Source: Rhizobium sp. R634
Lineage (GTDB): Bacteria; Pseudomonadota; Alphaproteobacteria; Rhizobiales; Rhizobiaceae
Length of the DNA stretch: 64,000 bases
Assembly (NCBI RefSeq): GCF_002211305.1
Contig: NZ_LOKW01000023.1
Coordinates: 475,500 to 539,499 of the forward strand
Direction of reading: 5' to 3'
Shown: positions 36,316 to 45,218 of the stretch, in pieces
Layout of the letters: every line of letters starts with the position of its first letter
Numbering within the stretch: the stretch's first letter is position 1
Translations under genes and position numbers: made by a program
Notes under the pieces: model-generated
Told to the model about the DNA's origin: nothing
The model's database searches: none
The model's input: the letters and a program-made list of their open reading frames with translations, nothing else

Positions 36316-36647
36316 CGGAAAACGTCGTATCGTTCGAGGAAAAGCGCCTTGAGGCGCTGTCTGGGACGATCTTCGGAACGACGGCCGAAGAACGGAATCT
36401 GGCAGCAATCCGCTCGAACATCGAGTTTGCCAGAAATGAACTGGCGCTTGTTCAAAGCTATATCGATCTCGCCTATGGCGGAGAAATCGTCTACACGCCG
36501 AATGACGGCACGAAACCGCAGGCGGAGGCCCTTGCGCATCTTGGCAGCGTTCTTTCCAATTACGAACAGGCGCTGTTCGATAAGATCGGCAGCCTCGAAT
36601 ACGAGCTGGAAATGCTGGAATTTCCGCCCGATCAGGATGAAGAATGA
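36312..36647 (+). CDS. Hypothetical protein
   Basis: 111 residues, family not recognised, largely helical and acidic (SVLSNYEQALFDKIGSLEYELEMLEF looks like a coiled coil). The ATG overlaps the upstream stop (ATGA) and AAGGAGGATACCCC is a strong ribosome site. Confidence 0.65.
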   Translation: MTENVVSFEEKRLEALSGTIFGTTAEERNLAAIRSNIEFARNELALVQSYIDLAYGGEIVYTPNDGTKPQAEALAHLGSVLSNYEQALFDKIGSLEYELEMLEFPPDQDEE

Positions 36648-36800
36648 GACCAACGACCCACCGCCTCGAAAAAGTGGATACCGATCCGCACAAGCCAGTC
36701 GCGATGCCTGCGATCAAACAGCCAGAATCGCCTTTGCCCTGAGATCGGTAGTTGATAATCGCGGCAAATGCGCGGATGTTTATCGAGGGGACCGATCATC

Positions 36801-37985
36801 GTGACAAGCCTACGCCTGAGAGGTGAGATTCTTGTCGCCCTCATGATCGCCTGCGTTGCCACGTGCTATGGTTTTGGCCTTAGCCTCTTCCCGCAGATCA
36901 TCCCCGACATGCGTCGTGACCTTGGCTTCGACTATGGATTCGTGGGCGTCGTCACCGGCATGGTCCAACTTTCGACTGTCGCTTTCGCGTTGCTCGGCAC
37001 CTGGCTCGTCCATCGGATCGGGGCCGCGCGGACAGTCGTGGCCTCCGTGTCTCTTTGCGGGCTTTGCCTCGTGTGCATTGCCGCCACCGGCAATATCTAT
37101 ATCACCGCCTGCCTTCTCATGATCGCCGGCGGGACCGGCGCATCGACGTTCGTTCCGATGATCGATCTTGCCTCGCGCGTCGTGACCACCGAGCAACGCG
37201 GTCTTGCCATGAGTCTGATCTCCAGTGCACCAGCCTATGGAGTTCTGATCAACAGCGGGCTTGCATCAGCGTTCGCCGGCAGCGGTCACTGGCGGATAGC
37301 CTGGTACGTCACGGCCGGACTCACCATCACGCTGGCTATCGCCATTGCCATCCTCTTTGGTCGAGCGGGCCTCCTTCAGGAGACAACAGGACAAACAACA
37401 ACCGCAGTTGGAGATGGGTCGCCAAGCCTGCGTCCGATCATGCCGTGGGGGGCGCTGATTTTCGTGCTCGGCTTTATCAACGGCATGATGCCCTATCCCT
37501 ATCTCACCTATCTCTCTCCGTTCTTGCGGGAGGAGCTGGGCTATTCGGTCGGTTTCGCCTCCTGGCTCTGGGCAACCGTCGGAGCAGTGGGGATCGGCGC
37601 GGGTTTCATCGTGGGGGCGATCTCGTCACGCCTCGGATCACGCCATGCCATGCTGGCCTGCTACTCGAGCTTCCTCATTGCCGGCGCTCTTATCGCCATC
37701 GACCCCTCGATGGAACTGGCTTTGGCGTCGGCGATCTTCTTTTCGCTTGGCTTCTACCCGATTTATGGCCTGCTGCCGGTCTATGTCTCGCATCGCGCCG
37801 GGCCCGGCCTTGCAGTGACCGTCCTGGGTATCTGCACGGTGCTGCAGGGCATCGGCGGTACCACGGGCAACTTCTTCGGCGGGATGATCAAGACATCGAC
37901 CCAAAGCTTCGACGGCATCTATCTCGCCGTGGCGGTCATGGCTTTGATTGCGGCGTGCATAACGATGGCGTTGCCGAAGGATTGA
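36801..37985 (+). CDS. MFS transporter
   Basis: Major facilitator superfamily carrier of 394 residues with about 12 membrane helices. The first half opens with LVALMIACVATCYGFGLSLFPQIIPDMRRDLGF, and the halves are joined by a polar loop (LQETTGQTTTAVGDGS). It resembles YbfB/CynX-like carriers for small organic solutes, but the substrate is not readable. The GTG at 36801 gives the usual N-terminus (MTSLRLRGE), though the GAGGGG before it is rather distant. It stands alone. Confidence 0.85.
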   Translation: MTSLRLRGEILVALMIACVATCYGFGLSLFPQIIPDMRRDLGFDYGFVGVVTGMVQLSTVAFALLGTWLVHRIGAARTVVASVSLCGLCLVCIAATGNIYITACLLMIAGGTGASTFVPMIDLASRVVTTEQRGLAMSLISSAPAYGVLINSGLASAFAGSGHWRIAWYVTAGLTITLAIAIAILFGRAGLLQETTGQTTTAVGDGSPSLRPIMPWGALIFVLGFINGMMPYPYLTYLSPFLREELGYSVGFASWLWATVGAVGIGAGFIVGAISSRLGSRHAMLACYSSFLIAGALIAIDPSMELALASAIFFSLGFYPIYGLLPVYVSHRAGPGLAVTVLGICTVLQGIGGTTGNFFGGMIKTSTQSFDGIYLAVAVMALIAACITMALPKD

Positions 37986-38410
37986 CAAGTTCAGCCATAA
38001 GCCTTTGAGGGCGTTGGGCTGCGTTATCGGTCTATAGCCGGACCGATCGTCAGGTGAGCGACGTCAATGGAGAGCCGCAAGAGCTTTCAGTGCTTGAGGT
38101 CGCCCTTTTCGCCTCGGCCGAGCTTAGCCCGTGCTTCGCGTCGCGGCGGCTATCGGGTGAAAGCGACCGGCTGAAACGACAGGCGGAGCCGCCCGGTTTG
38201 CGCGCAATCATCAGCCAGACAATTCGCAGGACCGCAGCAAACGCTGGCAAGCCGAGATAAAGTCAGGTTCAAAACAGCCGATGGTATCGCATCGGCAGCG
38301 GCTCATTTCTCGCCGCTGCCTGCGTCGCAAGCTTGCGCATTTGCGAGCGACCAGCAGCAAAATGCGCTCGTGACCAGGCGGCTCGAGGTGCTGTCATAAC
38401 CGGCTGTATC

Positions 38411-38713
38411 TCAGTATGGCCGAGGATCCCTGTCCCGCGACATCTGAGAGACAGCAATGACTTGGTCTTCGGGTGCCAGCAGATCGTGTTTTTCGGCGAA
38501 GGCAACATACAGACCGCGCGCCGTCTCCGGCTCGATCTCGCCGCGGAGCGCGGCACCGCACGCCTTGAGCGCGATGGAATGCGCGCTATCCCGCAACGAC
38601 GTCGGCCACTCGGTGAGATGCCGATAGGCGTCCATCACGCTGCGGACCTCAAATGGAAACCCAAGACCAACAAGAACGGAGACAGGCTGTCTGAACATAT
38701 CGGGCTTCATCAT
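38411..38713 (-). CDS. DUF982 protein
   Basis: 100-residue protein of the rhizobial DUF982 family, recognised from the pattern (F...V........A...L..WP....... A...C..AL.G.....A). The key segments are FEVRSVMDAYRHLTEWP and ALKACGAALRGE. Function unknown. A strong ribosome site (GGAAGGAGAAT) precedes the ATG, which overlaps the stop of the gene upstream. A paralogue is encoded at 62850-63110. Confidence 0.75.
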   Translation of the reverse strand: MMKPDMFRQPVSVLVGLGFPFEVRSVMDAYRHLTEWPTSLRDSAHSIALKACGAALRGEIEPETARGLYVAFAEKHDLLAPEDQVIAVSQMSRDRDPRPY

Positions 38714-39087
38714 ATTCTCCTTCCCAACCCCAAGTCTTGACCGGCGGAGCCGCGACGGGGCCTCCTGCCATGTGAGAGGGCCGATGGGCCTGGCCCGCCG
38801 GATTGCCGATCCCCTTTGTCCAACACCTTGAGGGCCTCAAGGATCTCATCATAGGAAACGGCTCTTTCCGCCCCGGGATAGAGTCGCAGTGCAGGTACCG
38901 ATTCGATCGCAAAGCAATCGGATGCCCAGGCGGCGAGAATGGCCCGCTTTTCCTCAACGCTGATGTCGGTGGCGGTCAGCACATCACGGGGATGACTGAA
39001 ATGTTTTGCCGGATGCAGCAGGTGCGCCGCGCTGATCGCCGCGGCGGCTTGCGGCTGGGAGAAGTTGCTTGTGTTTTCCTTTCTCAT
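38710..39087 (-). CDS. Hypothetical protein common in rhizobia
   Basis: 125 residues from the ATG at 39087 (GGAG 9 bases before). The conserved-looking core is HPRDVLTATDISVEEKRAIL and AWASDCFAIESVPALRL, then DEILEALKVLD; I recall similar short proteins from rhizobia but no function. The C-terminus is basic and low-complexity. It overlaps the DUF982 gene (ATGA). An in-frame start at 39126 is possible. Confidence 0.65.
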   Translation of the reverse strand: MRKENTSNFSQPQAAAAISAAHLLHPAKHFSHPRDVLTATDISVEEKRAILAAWASDCFAIESVPALRLYPGAERAVSYDEILEALKVLDKGDRQSGGPGPSALSHGRRPRRGSAGQDLGLGRRI

Positions 39088-39143
39088 GGCTTGGCTCCAT
39101 TGTGTCGACTGATGGAACTGGTTCATATGAGGGTATGTGGGGT

Positions 39144-39169
39144 GGCCCGCCCCGAAGGCGGGGCGGGCC
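39144..39169 (-). terminator. Strong GC hairpin after groEL
   Basis: Perfect 11-bp stem GGCCCGCCCCG / CGGGGCGGGCC with a 4-base loop, directly after the groEL stop on the minus strand. No T-run follows, so it may stabilise the 3' end rather than terminate on its own. Confidence 0.6.
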
Positions 39170-39179
39170 GAGCAATCGT

Positions 39180-40808
39180 TTAGAAGTCCATGCCGGCGCC
39201 GGCCGGCATTGCCGGAGCGGCTTCCTTCTTCGGCTTCTCGGCGATCATCGCTTCCGTCGTCACCAGCAGGCCCGCAACGGAGGCGGCATCCTGCAGCGCG
39301 GTGCGGACGACCTTGGCCGGATCGATCACGCCCTGCGTATAGAGGTCGCCATATTCACCCGTTTGGGCGTTCCAGCCGTAGGAGAACTCGCTCTTTTCGC
39401 GCAGCTTGCCGACGATGATGGAGCCTTCGGCTCCGGCATTTTCGGCGATCTGGCGAACCGGTGCCTCGATGGCGCGGCGAACGATGTCGACGCCGACGCG
39501 CTGGTCGTCATTGGCGGTCTTGATCGCGTCGAGCGCCTTGACCGCGCGCAGCAGCGCCACGCCGCCGCCCGGCAGAATGCCTTCCTCGACCGCCGCCCGC
39601 GTCGCATGCAGCGCGTCGTCGACGCGATCCTTCTTCTCCTTCACTTCGACCTCGGTCGAGCCGCCGACGCGAATGACGGCAACGCCGCCGGCGAGCTTGG
39701 CAAGGCGTTCCTGCAGCTTCTCCCGGTCGTAGTCGGAGGTGGTTTCCTCGATCTGGGCGCGGATCTGAGCGGTGCGACCGTCGAGTTCCGCCTTCGAACC
39801 GGCGCCGTCGATGATGGTGGTGTTTTCCTTTTCGATCGCCACCTTCTTGGCGCGACCGAGCATGTTGAGCGTCACGTTCTCGAGCTTGATGCCGAGATCT
39901 TCCGAGATGACGGTGCCGCCCGTCAGGATGGCGATGTCTTCGAGCATGGCTTTGCGGCGGTCGCCGAAGCCAGGAGCCTTGACGGCAGCGATCTTCAGGC
40001 CGCCGCGCAGCTTGTTGACGACGAGCGTTGCAAGGGCTTCGCCTTCGACGTCTTCAGCAATGATCAGGAGCGGCTTGCCGGACTGGACGACGGCTTCGAG
40101 CACCGGCAGTATCGACTGCAGGTTCGAGAGCTTCTTCTCGTGAATGAGGATATAAGGATCCTCGAGCTCGACCCGCATCTTGTCCTGGTTGGTGACGAAG
40201 TAGGGGCTCAAATAACCGCGGTCGAACTGCATGCCTTCGACGACTTCGAGCTCGGTTTCGGCGGTCTTGGCTTCTTCAACCGTGATGACGCCTTCGTTGC
40301 CGACTTTCTCCATCGCTTCGGCCAGGTAGCGGCCGATTTCGGAATCGCCATTGGCCGAGATCGTGCCGACCTGGGCGATTTCCGAATTGTTGGAGATCTT
40401 GCGGGCATTGGTCTTCAGCTCGGCGACGATGGCTTCAACGGCCAGATCGATGCCCCGCTTCAGGTCCATCGGGTTCATGCCGGATGCAACCGCCTTGGCG
40501 CCTTCCTTGACGATCGCCTGGGCGAGCACCGTCGCAGTGGTGGTACCGTCACCAGCGAGGTCGTTGGTCTTGGATGCCACTTCGCGCAGCATCTGGGCGC
40601 CCATGTTCTCGAACTTGTCTTCGAGCTCGATTTCTTTGGCGACCGAGACACCGTCCTTGGTGATGCGCGGGGCGCCGAAGGACTTGTCGATCACCACGTT
40701 GCGGCCCTTCGGACCCAGCGTCACCTTCACCGCATTGGCCAGCACATCGACCCCACGCAGCATGCGTTCACGGGCATCGCTATGAAACTTGACTTCTTTC
40801 GCAGCCAT
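39180..40808 (-). CDS. groEL: Chaperonin GroEL (60 kDa)
   Basis: ATP-driven folding chaperonin of 542 residues. DGTTTATVLAQ (ATP-binding), the invariant D398 region and the C-terminal signature AAVEEGILPGGGVALL are present. The tail is KEAAPAMPAGAGMDF, with only a short Gly/Met end rather than a long GGM repeat. Second gene of groESL. Rhizobial genomes usually have several groESL operons, and the divergent usg gene and dense stress-promoter context suggest this is an additional copy. Confidence 0.97.
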   Translation of the reverse strand: MAAKEVKFHSDARERMLRGVDVLANAVKVTLGPKGRNVVIDKSFGAPRITKDGVSVAKEIELEDKFENMGAQMLREVASKTNDLAGDGTTTATVLAQAIVKEGAKAVASGMNPMDLKRGIDLAVEAIVAELKTNARKISNNSEIAQVGTISANGDSEIGRYLAEAMEKVGNEGVITVEEAKTAETELEVVEGMQFDRGYLSPYFVTNQDKMRVELEDPYILIHEKKLSNLQSILPVLEAVVQSGKPLLIIAEDVEGEALATLVVNKLRGGLKIAAVKAPGFGDRRKAMLEDIAILTGGTVISEDLGIKLENVTLNMLGRAKKVAIEKENTTIIDGAGSKAELDGRTAQIRAQIEETTSDYDREKLQERLAKLAGGVAVIRVGGSTEVEVKEKKDRVDDALHATRAAVEEGILPGGGVALLRAVKALDAIKTANDDQRVGVDIVRRAIEAPVRQIAENAGAEGSIIVGKLREKSEFSYGWNAQTGEYGDLYTQGVIDPAKVVRTALQDAASVAGLLVTTEAMIAEKPKKEAAPAMPAGAGMDF

Positions 40809-40859
40809 TCTGTCACTCCTTCAATAGGCAGCTTTTTTGACTAATGCGCGGAAATCGCC

Positions 40860-41174
40860 TCAGGCGGCGATCTTTTCGGCGGCCCGGGCCTCGATGATGC
40901 CCATGACATCGCTTTCCTTCATGATCAGCAGATCTTCGCCATTGACCTTGATCTCGGTGCCCGACCACTTGCCGAACAGGATGCGATCGCCGACCTTGAC
41001 GTCGAGCGCCTGGATCTGGCCGGCTTCGCTGCGCGCGCCGGGGCCGACGGCGATGACCTCGCCTTCCTGCGGCTTCTCCTTGGCAGTATCGGGAATGATG
41101 ATGCCGCCCTTGGTCTTTTCCTCCGAATCGACCCGGCGGACGAGAATGCGATCATGAAGCGGTCGGAACGACAT
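40860..41174 (-). CDS. groES: Co-chaperonin GroES (10 kDa)
   Basis: 104-residue GroES, seven copies of which cap GroEL. The family N-terminus MSFRPLHDRILVRRVDSEEK and the mobile loop KTKGGIIIPDTAKEKPQEG are clear. The ATG at 41174 is preceded by TGGAGGAAAAC; the longer frame to 41249 is not supported. It precedes groEL by 51 bases. Confidence 0.96.
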   Translation of the reverse strand: MSFRPLHDRILVRRVDSEEKTKGGIIIPDTAKEKPQEGEVIAVGPGARSEAGQIQALDVKVGDRILFGKWSGTEIKVNGEDLLIMKESDVMGIIEARAAEKIAA

Positions 41175-41277
41175 GTTTTCCTCCAATGGACAAACAATAA
41201 CGATGTTGTTCCCCTGGCCGGACCGGATGACCAGTCCGGGCGGGTGCAAAACCTCTCGTCGAGCGTTCTGCGCGCAA

Positions 41278-41308
41278 AGATCTGGTTCTGCGCTTTTTCG
41301 ATTTCAAG
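41278..41308 (-). promoter_or_regulatory. Candidate RpoH (sigma-32) promoter of groESL
   Basis: On the minus strand CTTGAAA (exact -35 consensus), 16 bases, then CCAGATCT, which matches CCCCATNT at five of seven defined positions. It lies about 100 bases upstream of the groES ATG and just downstream of the CIRCE-like repeat. Confidence 0.5.
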
Positions 41309-41325
41309 AGGGCCACGTAAAAAAA

Positions 41326-41352
41326 TCAGCACTCGGCCGATATGGCTGCTAA
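41326..41352. promoter_or_regulatory. Degenerate CIRCE element (HrcA operator)
   Basis: TCAGCACTC-N9-GGCTGCTAA on the plus strand compares with TTAGCACTC-N9-GAGTGCTAA: 8/9 and 7/9 matches with the exact 9-base spacing. The mismatches suggest weak or lost HrcA control in this groESL copy. Confidence 0.55.
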
Positions 41353-41363
41353 CACCCTGTAAA

Positions 41364-41388
41364 GGAACATTAAAATGGTGGACGCGTT
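41364..41388 (+). promoter_or_regulatory. EcfG/RpoE2-type promoter of usg
   Basis: GGAAC (41364-41368), 16 bases, CGTT (41385-41388): exact match to the general-stress sigma consensus of alphaproteobacteria, 66 bases upstream of the usg ATG. Confidence 0.7.
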
Positions 41389-41453
41389 CGGGATTATGTT
41401 GATCGTCGCAGAATTTTGCGCGACCTTCGATCGACATGAAACGGAGATGAAAC

Positions 41454-41726
41454 ATGCAATTTTTATCAGATCTCGACCGGCAGCTGAACGGCTACGGGCT
41501 GACGACAGCGCATATCCTCTATCGCATTCCTGATTTTGAATCCGTCCTGCAAAGCTATGTCTGGCAGGATTACGATCTGGCTCCGGACTTTCCGGAGATG
41601 CATAAGTTTCTGGATTTCTGGCAGTCCACGCTTGACGGGCCGCTTCATTCCGTCCGCTACACGCACCAACGGCTGATCGGGCCAAACGAATGGCGCCGCG
41701 TCGCGGGCGAGTTCAAGTTGCAGTGA
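41454..41726 (+). CDS. usg: Usg family protein
   Basis: 90-residue protein of the alphaproteobacterial Usg family, recognised from GYGLTTAHILYRIPDFESVLQS, WQDYDLAPDFPEMHKFLDFW and GPLHSVRYTHQRLI. The molecular function is unknown; the name comes from an ORF upstream of trp genes. The ATG at 41454 follows AACGGAGATGAAAC. It is divergent from groESL and has a consensus stress promoter. Confidence 0.85.
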   Translation: MQFLSDLDRQLNGYGLTTAHILYRIPDFESVLQSYVWQDYDLAPDFPEMHKFLDFWQSTLDGPLHSVRYTHQRLIGPNEWRRVAGEFKLQ

Positions 41727-42056
41727 GACTTGACACCGAAATTCCCTAATGGCCGCTTCGAGCTAAAGTCGGCCTCAGGACGAGGCCCGTATCGCCTTTG
41801 GCGGATGCAAACCTATACCGCCTCCTTGGGGAGTGTCAGAGGTCGCGTGAGCATACCGGTCCAACGTATTTGAATGTGAACAATGGGGCCGAGGCGCAAG
41901 CTGCCACTGCGCTGGCCAAACCCTCCATCCAGCCTCAGATTGGCACCCGTGACGTGACCGCCTGAGAACGGACAAGATAAGCAATGGCGCCGCCTTTAGT
42001 TTTCGCTTTGATACGGCCAGGAATCTTTTTGAGTGAAAAGCGCGCCTGGAGATCAT
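41727..42056. other. Intergenic region between convergent usg and histidine kinase
   Basis: About 330 bases. No protein-like frame and no convincing terminator seen. Confidence 0.5.
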
Positions 42057-44828
42057 CTATTGACCCTCAATGGAAGCCTTCACCCTTCTTGCCAGCGCCT
42101 CCATATCGAACGGCTTGGTCAATACCTGCATGCCCGGAGATAAATGTCCGTGATTTAAAAGCGCATTCTCCGCGTAGCCTGTGACAAACAGGACTGGCAG
42201 ATTTGCGTGCCATTCGCGGGCACGATCGGCGAGCTGCCGACCATTCATGCCATTGGGCAGCCCCACATCGGTCAACAGCAGATCGATCCGCCGGCCTGTT
42301 TCCAGCACCTCGGTTGCTTCACGAGCGTCGCCGGCCTGAATCACCAGATAACCCAATTCCTCGAGTTGTTCAGCGGAGACCATGCGGATCAGGGGCTCGT
42401 CGTCGACGAGCAGGATTGTTTTACCTCGCTCTGCTGCAGTCAGCCTGCCAGCGGGAAGCGTCTCTTCCGAGCCGACGTCCCCCGTAAACCTTGGCAGATA
42501 GATGGACACGGTAGTACCTTCACCCAACTCAGAATAGATCTTTGCGCTGCCGCCAGATTGGCCCGCGAAACCCCATACCATCGAAAGACCGAGGCCGGTC
42601 CCCTCGCCGATCGGCTTGGTTGTAAAGAACGGATCGAAAGCGCGAGCAACTGTTTCTGCCGACATGCCCGTACCAGTATCCGAGACAGACACCGATAAAT
42701 ACTGCCCGGCCTTGAGCCCCAGAAGAGACGCCATGCGATCGTCAATCCAATGATTTGCTGTCTCGATCGTCAACCTGCCGCCAGATGGCATCGCATCGCG
42801 TCCGTTGATACACAGGTTCAGCAGCGCACTCTCCAACTGACCCGGATCGACAAGCGTTGGCCAGGCCCCGGATGTCTGAACGACCTCGACGGCCACGGCA
42901 GGACCGACGCTGCGGCGAAGCAGCTCTTCCATCGAGGTGATGAGCTTGGTGACATTGGTCGGCTTCGGAGCAAGTGTTTGTCTCCGGGAGAAAGCGAGCA
43001 TACGCTGCGTCAGCGACGCGCCGCGCGTGGCCGCACCGGCTGCCGCAGTCAGAAAGCGATCGATATCGTTCAATCGGCCCTGTGCCAAGCGGGTCCTCAT
43101 CACCTCCAGACTGCCAAGGATCCCGGCGAGAAGATTGTTGAAGTCGTGGGCAAGCCCGCCCGCAAGCTGCCCCACGGCTTCCATCTTCTGCGCGTGGCGC
43201 AGAGATTCTTCCGCTGCCATGAGTTCGCCCGTACGTTCCGCGACCGTTGCCTCCAAGACCTCGTTGGCCCGACGCAGGTCGGCCTGACTCGCCAGCAACT
43301 CCGCCTCCGATCTGACCCGTTCGATATGAGCCCACGAGCGGTCAGTGACCTCCTGGACAAGGGCGATTTCATGAGCGGTCCAATGATGCGGCAGCTTATG
43401 ATGGACGGCCATGAGCGCTGTGAGTTTGCCGCCTTTAACCAGAGGCAGGCAGATGGTCGCCGCAATGCCTATTTTCTGGAACGTGGCTGCCTCTTCCGGC
43501 GCGATCTCCTTCAAATTGTCATTGATGACAAGGGGGCGGCCGGCGGAAAGCTCATCAACAGCGAGCCGGCCAAAATCTCTGAGATGGTATCGGCCAGTAA
43601 TGTGGCCCGAACCGGGGGCTGCCCAGTCTCCTCGAATGGTGAAGCCGTCCTCGTCTGCGTCCATATCGGCGTAGGCGCAAACGGACACACCTAATTGTTG
43701 GCCGAGCATGCGCGTGCTGGTTTCCAATATGGAATCCGCGTTGTGAAGCGCGGATGTCGCCTTGCCAAGCGCGTCCAGAAAATCCAGCCGCGCCGTATAA
43801 CGTGTCTTCTCCGCCTCTGATTTTGCGCGCTCGACAGCTGACCACGTCCGTTCGGCAACCTCCGTCGCGAGAGCAATATCGTTATCCGTCCACTTGTGTG
43901 GAATCGGGTGGTGAAGAAACAACATAGCTCTGAACCGGCCATGTTTGATCAGGGGCACTGCCAAGACTGTTCTCGATCCGATTGCATGGAACGCCGCAGC
44001 CATGCTTCCGACCCGATGGTCCCGGTCCACGTCGTCCACGCACATGACCCGCCCGGCCTTGAGCTCGTCGATGATCGGCGGACCGAAGTCATTCATGCGG
44101 TATTTGCCCGCTACACTTGCGATGCGCCCATCCGTCCAGTCGCGCTCCACGGTGACATGCTCTTCTTTTTCATCGATTTCACCGTAACCAACCCGTGCTA
44201 TGCCGAGAGCTCTGCCCAACGCTTCGGAAGCCGCGGCCATCACTGCAACCGGATCGGCGATATCCCTGAGGGTCTCCTCCAACGCGAGATGGAAGGACTG
44301 TCTTTTTTCCAGCATGACGCGCCGGGTGGTTTCGGTGACGGCACAGAACATCCCCCGCACTACACCCTGATGATCGCGAACCGGCGAATACGAGAAGGTA
44401 AACCAACTTTGCTCGTCATAGCCCGCCCGGTTCATAACAAGCGGAAGGTCCTCGCTGAAAGTTGCGATGCCTTTCATCGCCCTGTCGATAAGCGGAAAGA
44501 TGTCCTCCCAGATCTCCTGCCAGATATCCTTGAACCGCGCCCCAAAGGCGGCCGGATGCTTGCTTCCGAGTATCTGCGCATAGGCATCGTTGTAAAGGAA
44601 GGTCAGTTCGTCGCCCCATGCCACGAACATCGGGAACTGGCTATCGACCATGAGCGCCGTCACCGACTTCAAAGACTGATCCCAATGTTCCGGCGAACCA
44701 AGGGGCGTAAGTGCAAAGTCAACCGTTCTCAGGAGCCCCACGACTGGGTTTGACGTGAGCTCGGTCTCCAAACCCTCGGACCGGGCAGCCATCAGTCCCT
44801 CATCAGTGCAGATCCCAGTATCCGTCAT
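42057..44828 (-). CDS. Hybrid sensor histidine kinase (PAS-GAF-GAF-HisKA-HATPase-REC)
   Basis: Soluble hybrid kinase of 922 residues, no membrane helix. A PAS domain (about 40-165, FPMFVAWGDELTFLYNDAYAQILGSKHP) is followed by two related GAF domains (about 180-330 and 350-500, both with GRYHLRDFG or GKYRMNDFG and a later LPLIKHG-type strand). HisKA has the phospho-acceptor in GGLAHDFNNLLAGI; the ATPase domain has ESALLNLCINGRDAMP, SVSDTGTGM and GTGLGLSMV. The C-terminal receiver has LLVDDEPLIR, DVGLPNG (phospho-Asp) and a KPFD lysine. The ATG at 44828 follows GGGGGCGC. A consensus EcfG promoter lies 29 bases upstream, so it may act in stress signalling. Confidence 0.92.
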   Translation of the reverse strand: MTDTGICTDEGLMAARSEGLETELTSNPVVGLLRTVDFALTPLGSPEHWDQSLKSVTALMVDSQFPMFVAWGDELTFLYNDAYAQILGSKHPAAFGARFKDIWQEIWEDIFPLIDRAMKGIATFSEDLPLVMNRAGYDEQSWFTFSYSPVRDHQGVVRGMFCAVTETTRRVMLEKRQSFHLALEETLRDIADPVAVMAAASEALGRALGIARVGYGEIDEKEEHVTVERDWTDGRIASVAGKYRMNDFGPPIIDELKAGRVMCVDDVDRDHRVGSMAAAFHAIGSRTVLAVPLIKHGRFRAMLFLHHPIPHKWTDNDIALATEVAERTWSAVERAKSEAEKTRYTARLDFLDALGKATSALHNADSILETSTRMLGQQLGVSVCAYADMDADEDGFTIRGDWAAPGSGHITGRYHLRDFGRLAVDELSAGRPLVINDNLKEIAPEEAATFQKIGIAATICLPLVKGGKLTALMAVHHKLPHHWTAHEIALVQEVTDRSWAHIERVRSEAELLASQADLRRANEVLEATVAERTGELMAAEESLRHAQKMEAVGQLAGGLAHDFNNLLAGILGSLEVMRTRLAQGRLNDIDRFLTAAAGAATRGASLTQRMLAFSRRQTLAPKPTNVTKLITSMEELLRRSVGPAVAVEVVQTSGAWPTLVDPGQLESALLNLCINGRDAMPSGGRLTIETANHWIDDRMASLLGLKAGQYLSVSVSDTGTGMSAETVARAFDPFFTTKPIGEGTGLGLSMVWGFAGQSGGSAKIYSELGEGTTVSIYLPRFTGDVGSEETLPAGRLTAAERGKTILLVDDEPLIRMVSAEQLEELGYLVIQAGDAREATEVLETGRRIDLLLTDVGLPNGMNGRQLADRAREWHANLPVLFVTGYAENALLNHGHLSPGMQVLTKPFDMEALARRVKASIEGQ

Positions 44829-44856
44829 TGCGCCCCCGCGTGTTAAGGCGACAGTC

Positions 44857-44882
44857 AACGTTTTCGACCTCGACAGAGTTCC
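44857..44882 (-). promoter_or_regulatory. EcfG/RpoE2-type promoter of the hybrid kinase
   Basis: On the minus strand GGAAC, 17 bases, CGTT: full consensus. The -10 ends 28 bases before the kinase ATG. Confidence 0.7.
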
Positions 44883-45218
44883 GCACCCGCTAAGCTAACG
44901 CCTCGCGGTGCTGGAGAGGGTCGTATTCGCGGGGGGACTTGCGGCCGACGAGGGATGCGACAAGCGGACATCGTTTTTCACATACGACCTTGCCCCGTCC
45001 CGGTGGACGAGGCTTTTCCGTACGATTGAACGGTAACCTAGACGCAGCTGGGTTGGTTCACGATCGTAGGAATGGCTATGCGCTTCACGTAGATGCCCTC
45101 GCAGCGTTTGATCTGATCCCGAAGTGGTTCGTGCGGAGCTTTGGTGCGCTGCCATCGAGTAATGCTCCGCGCGGTCCGGAGATTTTATATTTATCGGACA
45201 CGACGTGATCCTATCAGT
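44883..45218. other. Intergenic region upstream of kinase and downstream of ligD
   Basis: About 340 bases. Only short frames without recognisable content were seen; no clear terminator for ligD. Confidence 0.5.

Noticed and set aside
38054..38260. 68-codon GTG frame after the MFS gene
   Set aside because: No clear ribosome site, no family, basic composition of the kind seen in random GC-rich frames.
39069..40844. 591-codon plus-strand open frame opposite groEL
   Set aside because: Antisense shadow caused by high GC; no family-like sequence, while groEL on the other strand is certain.
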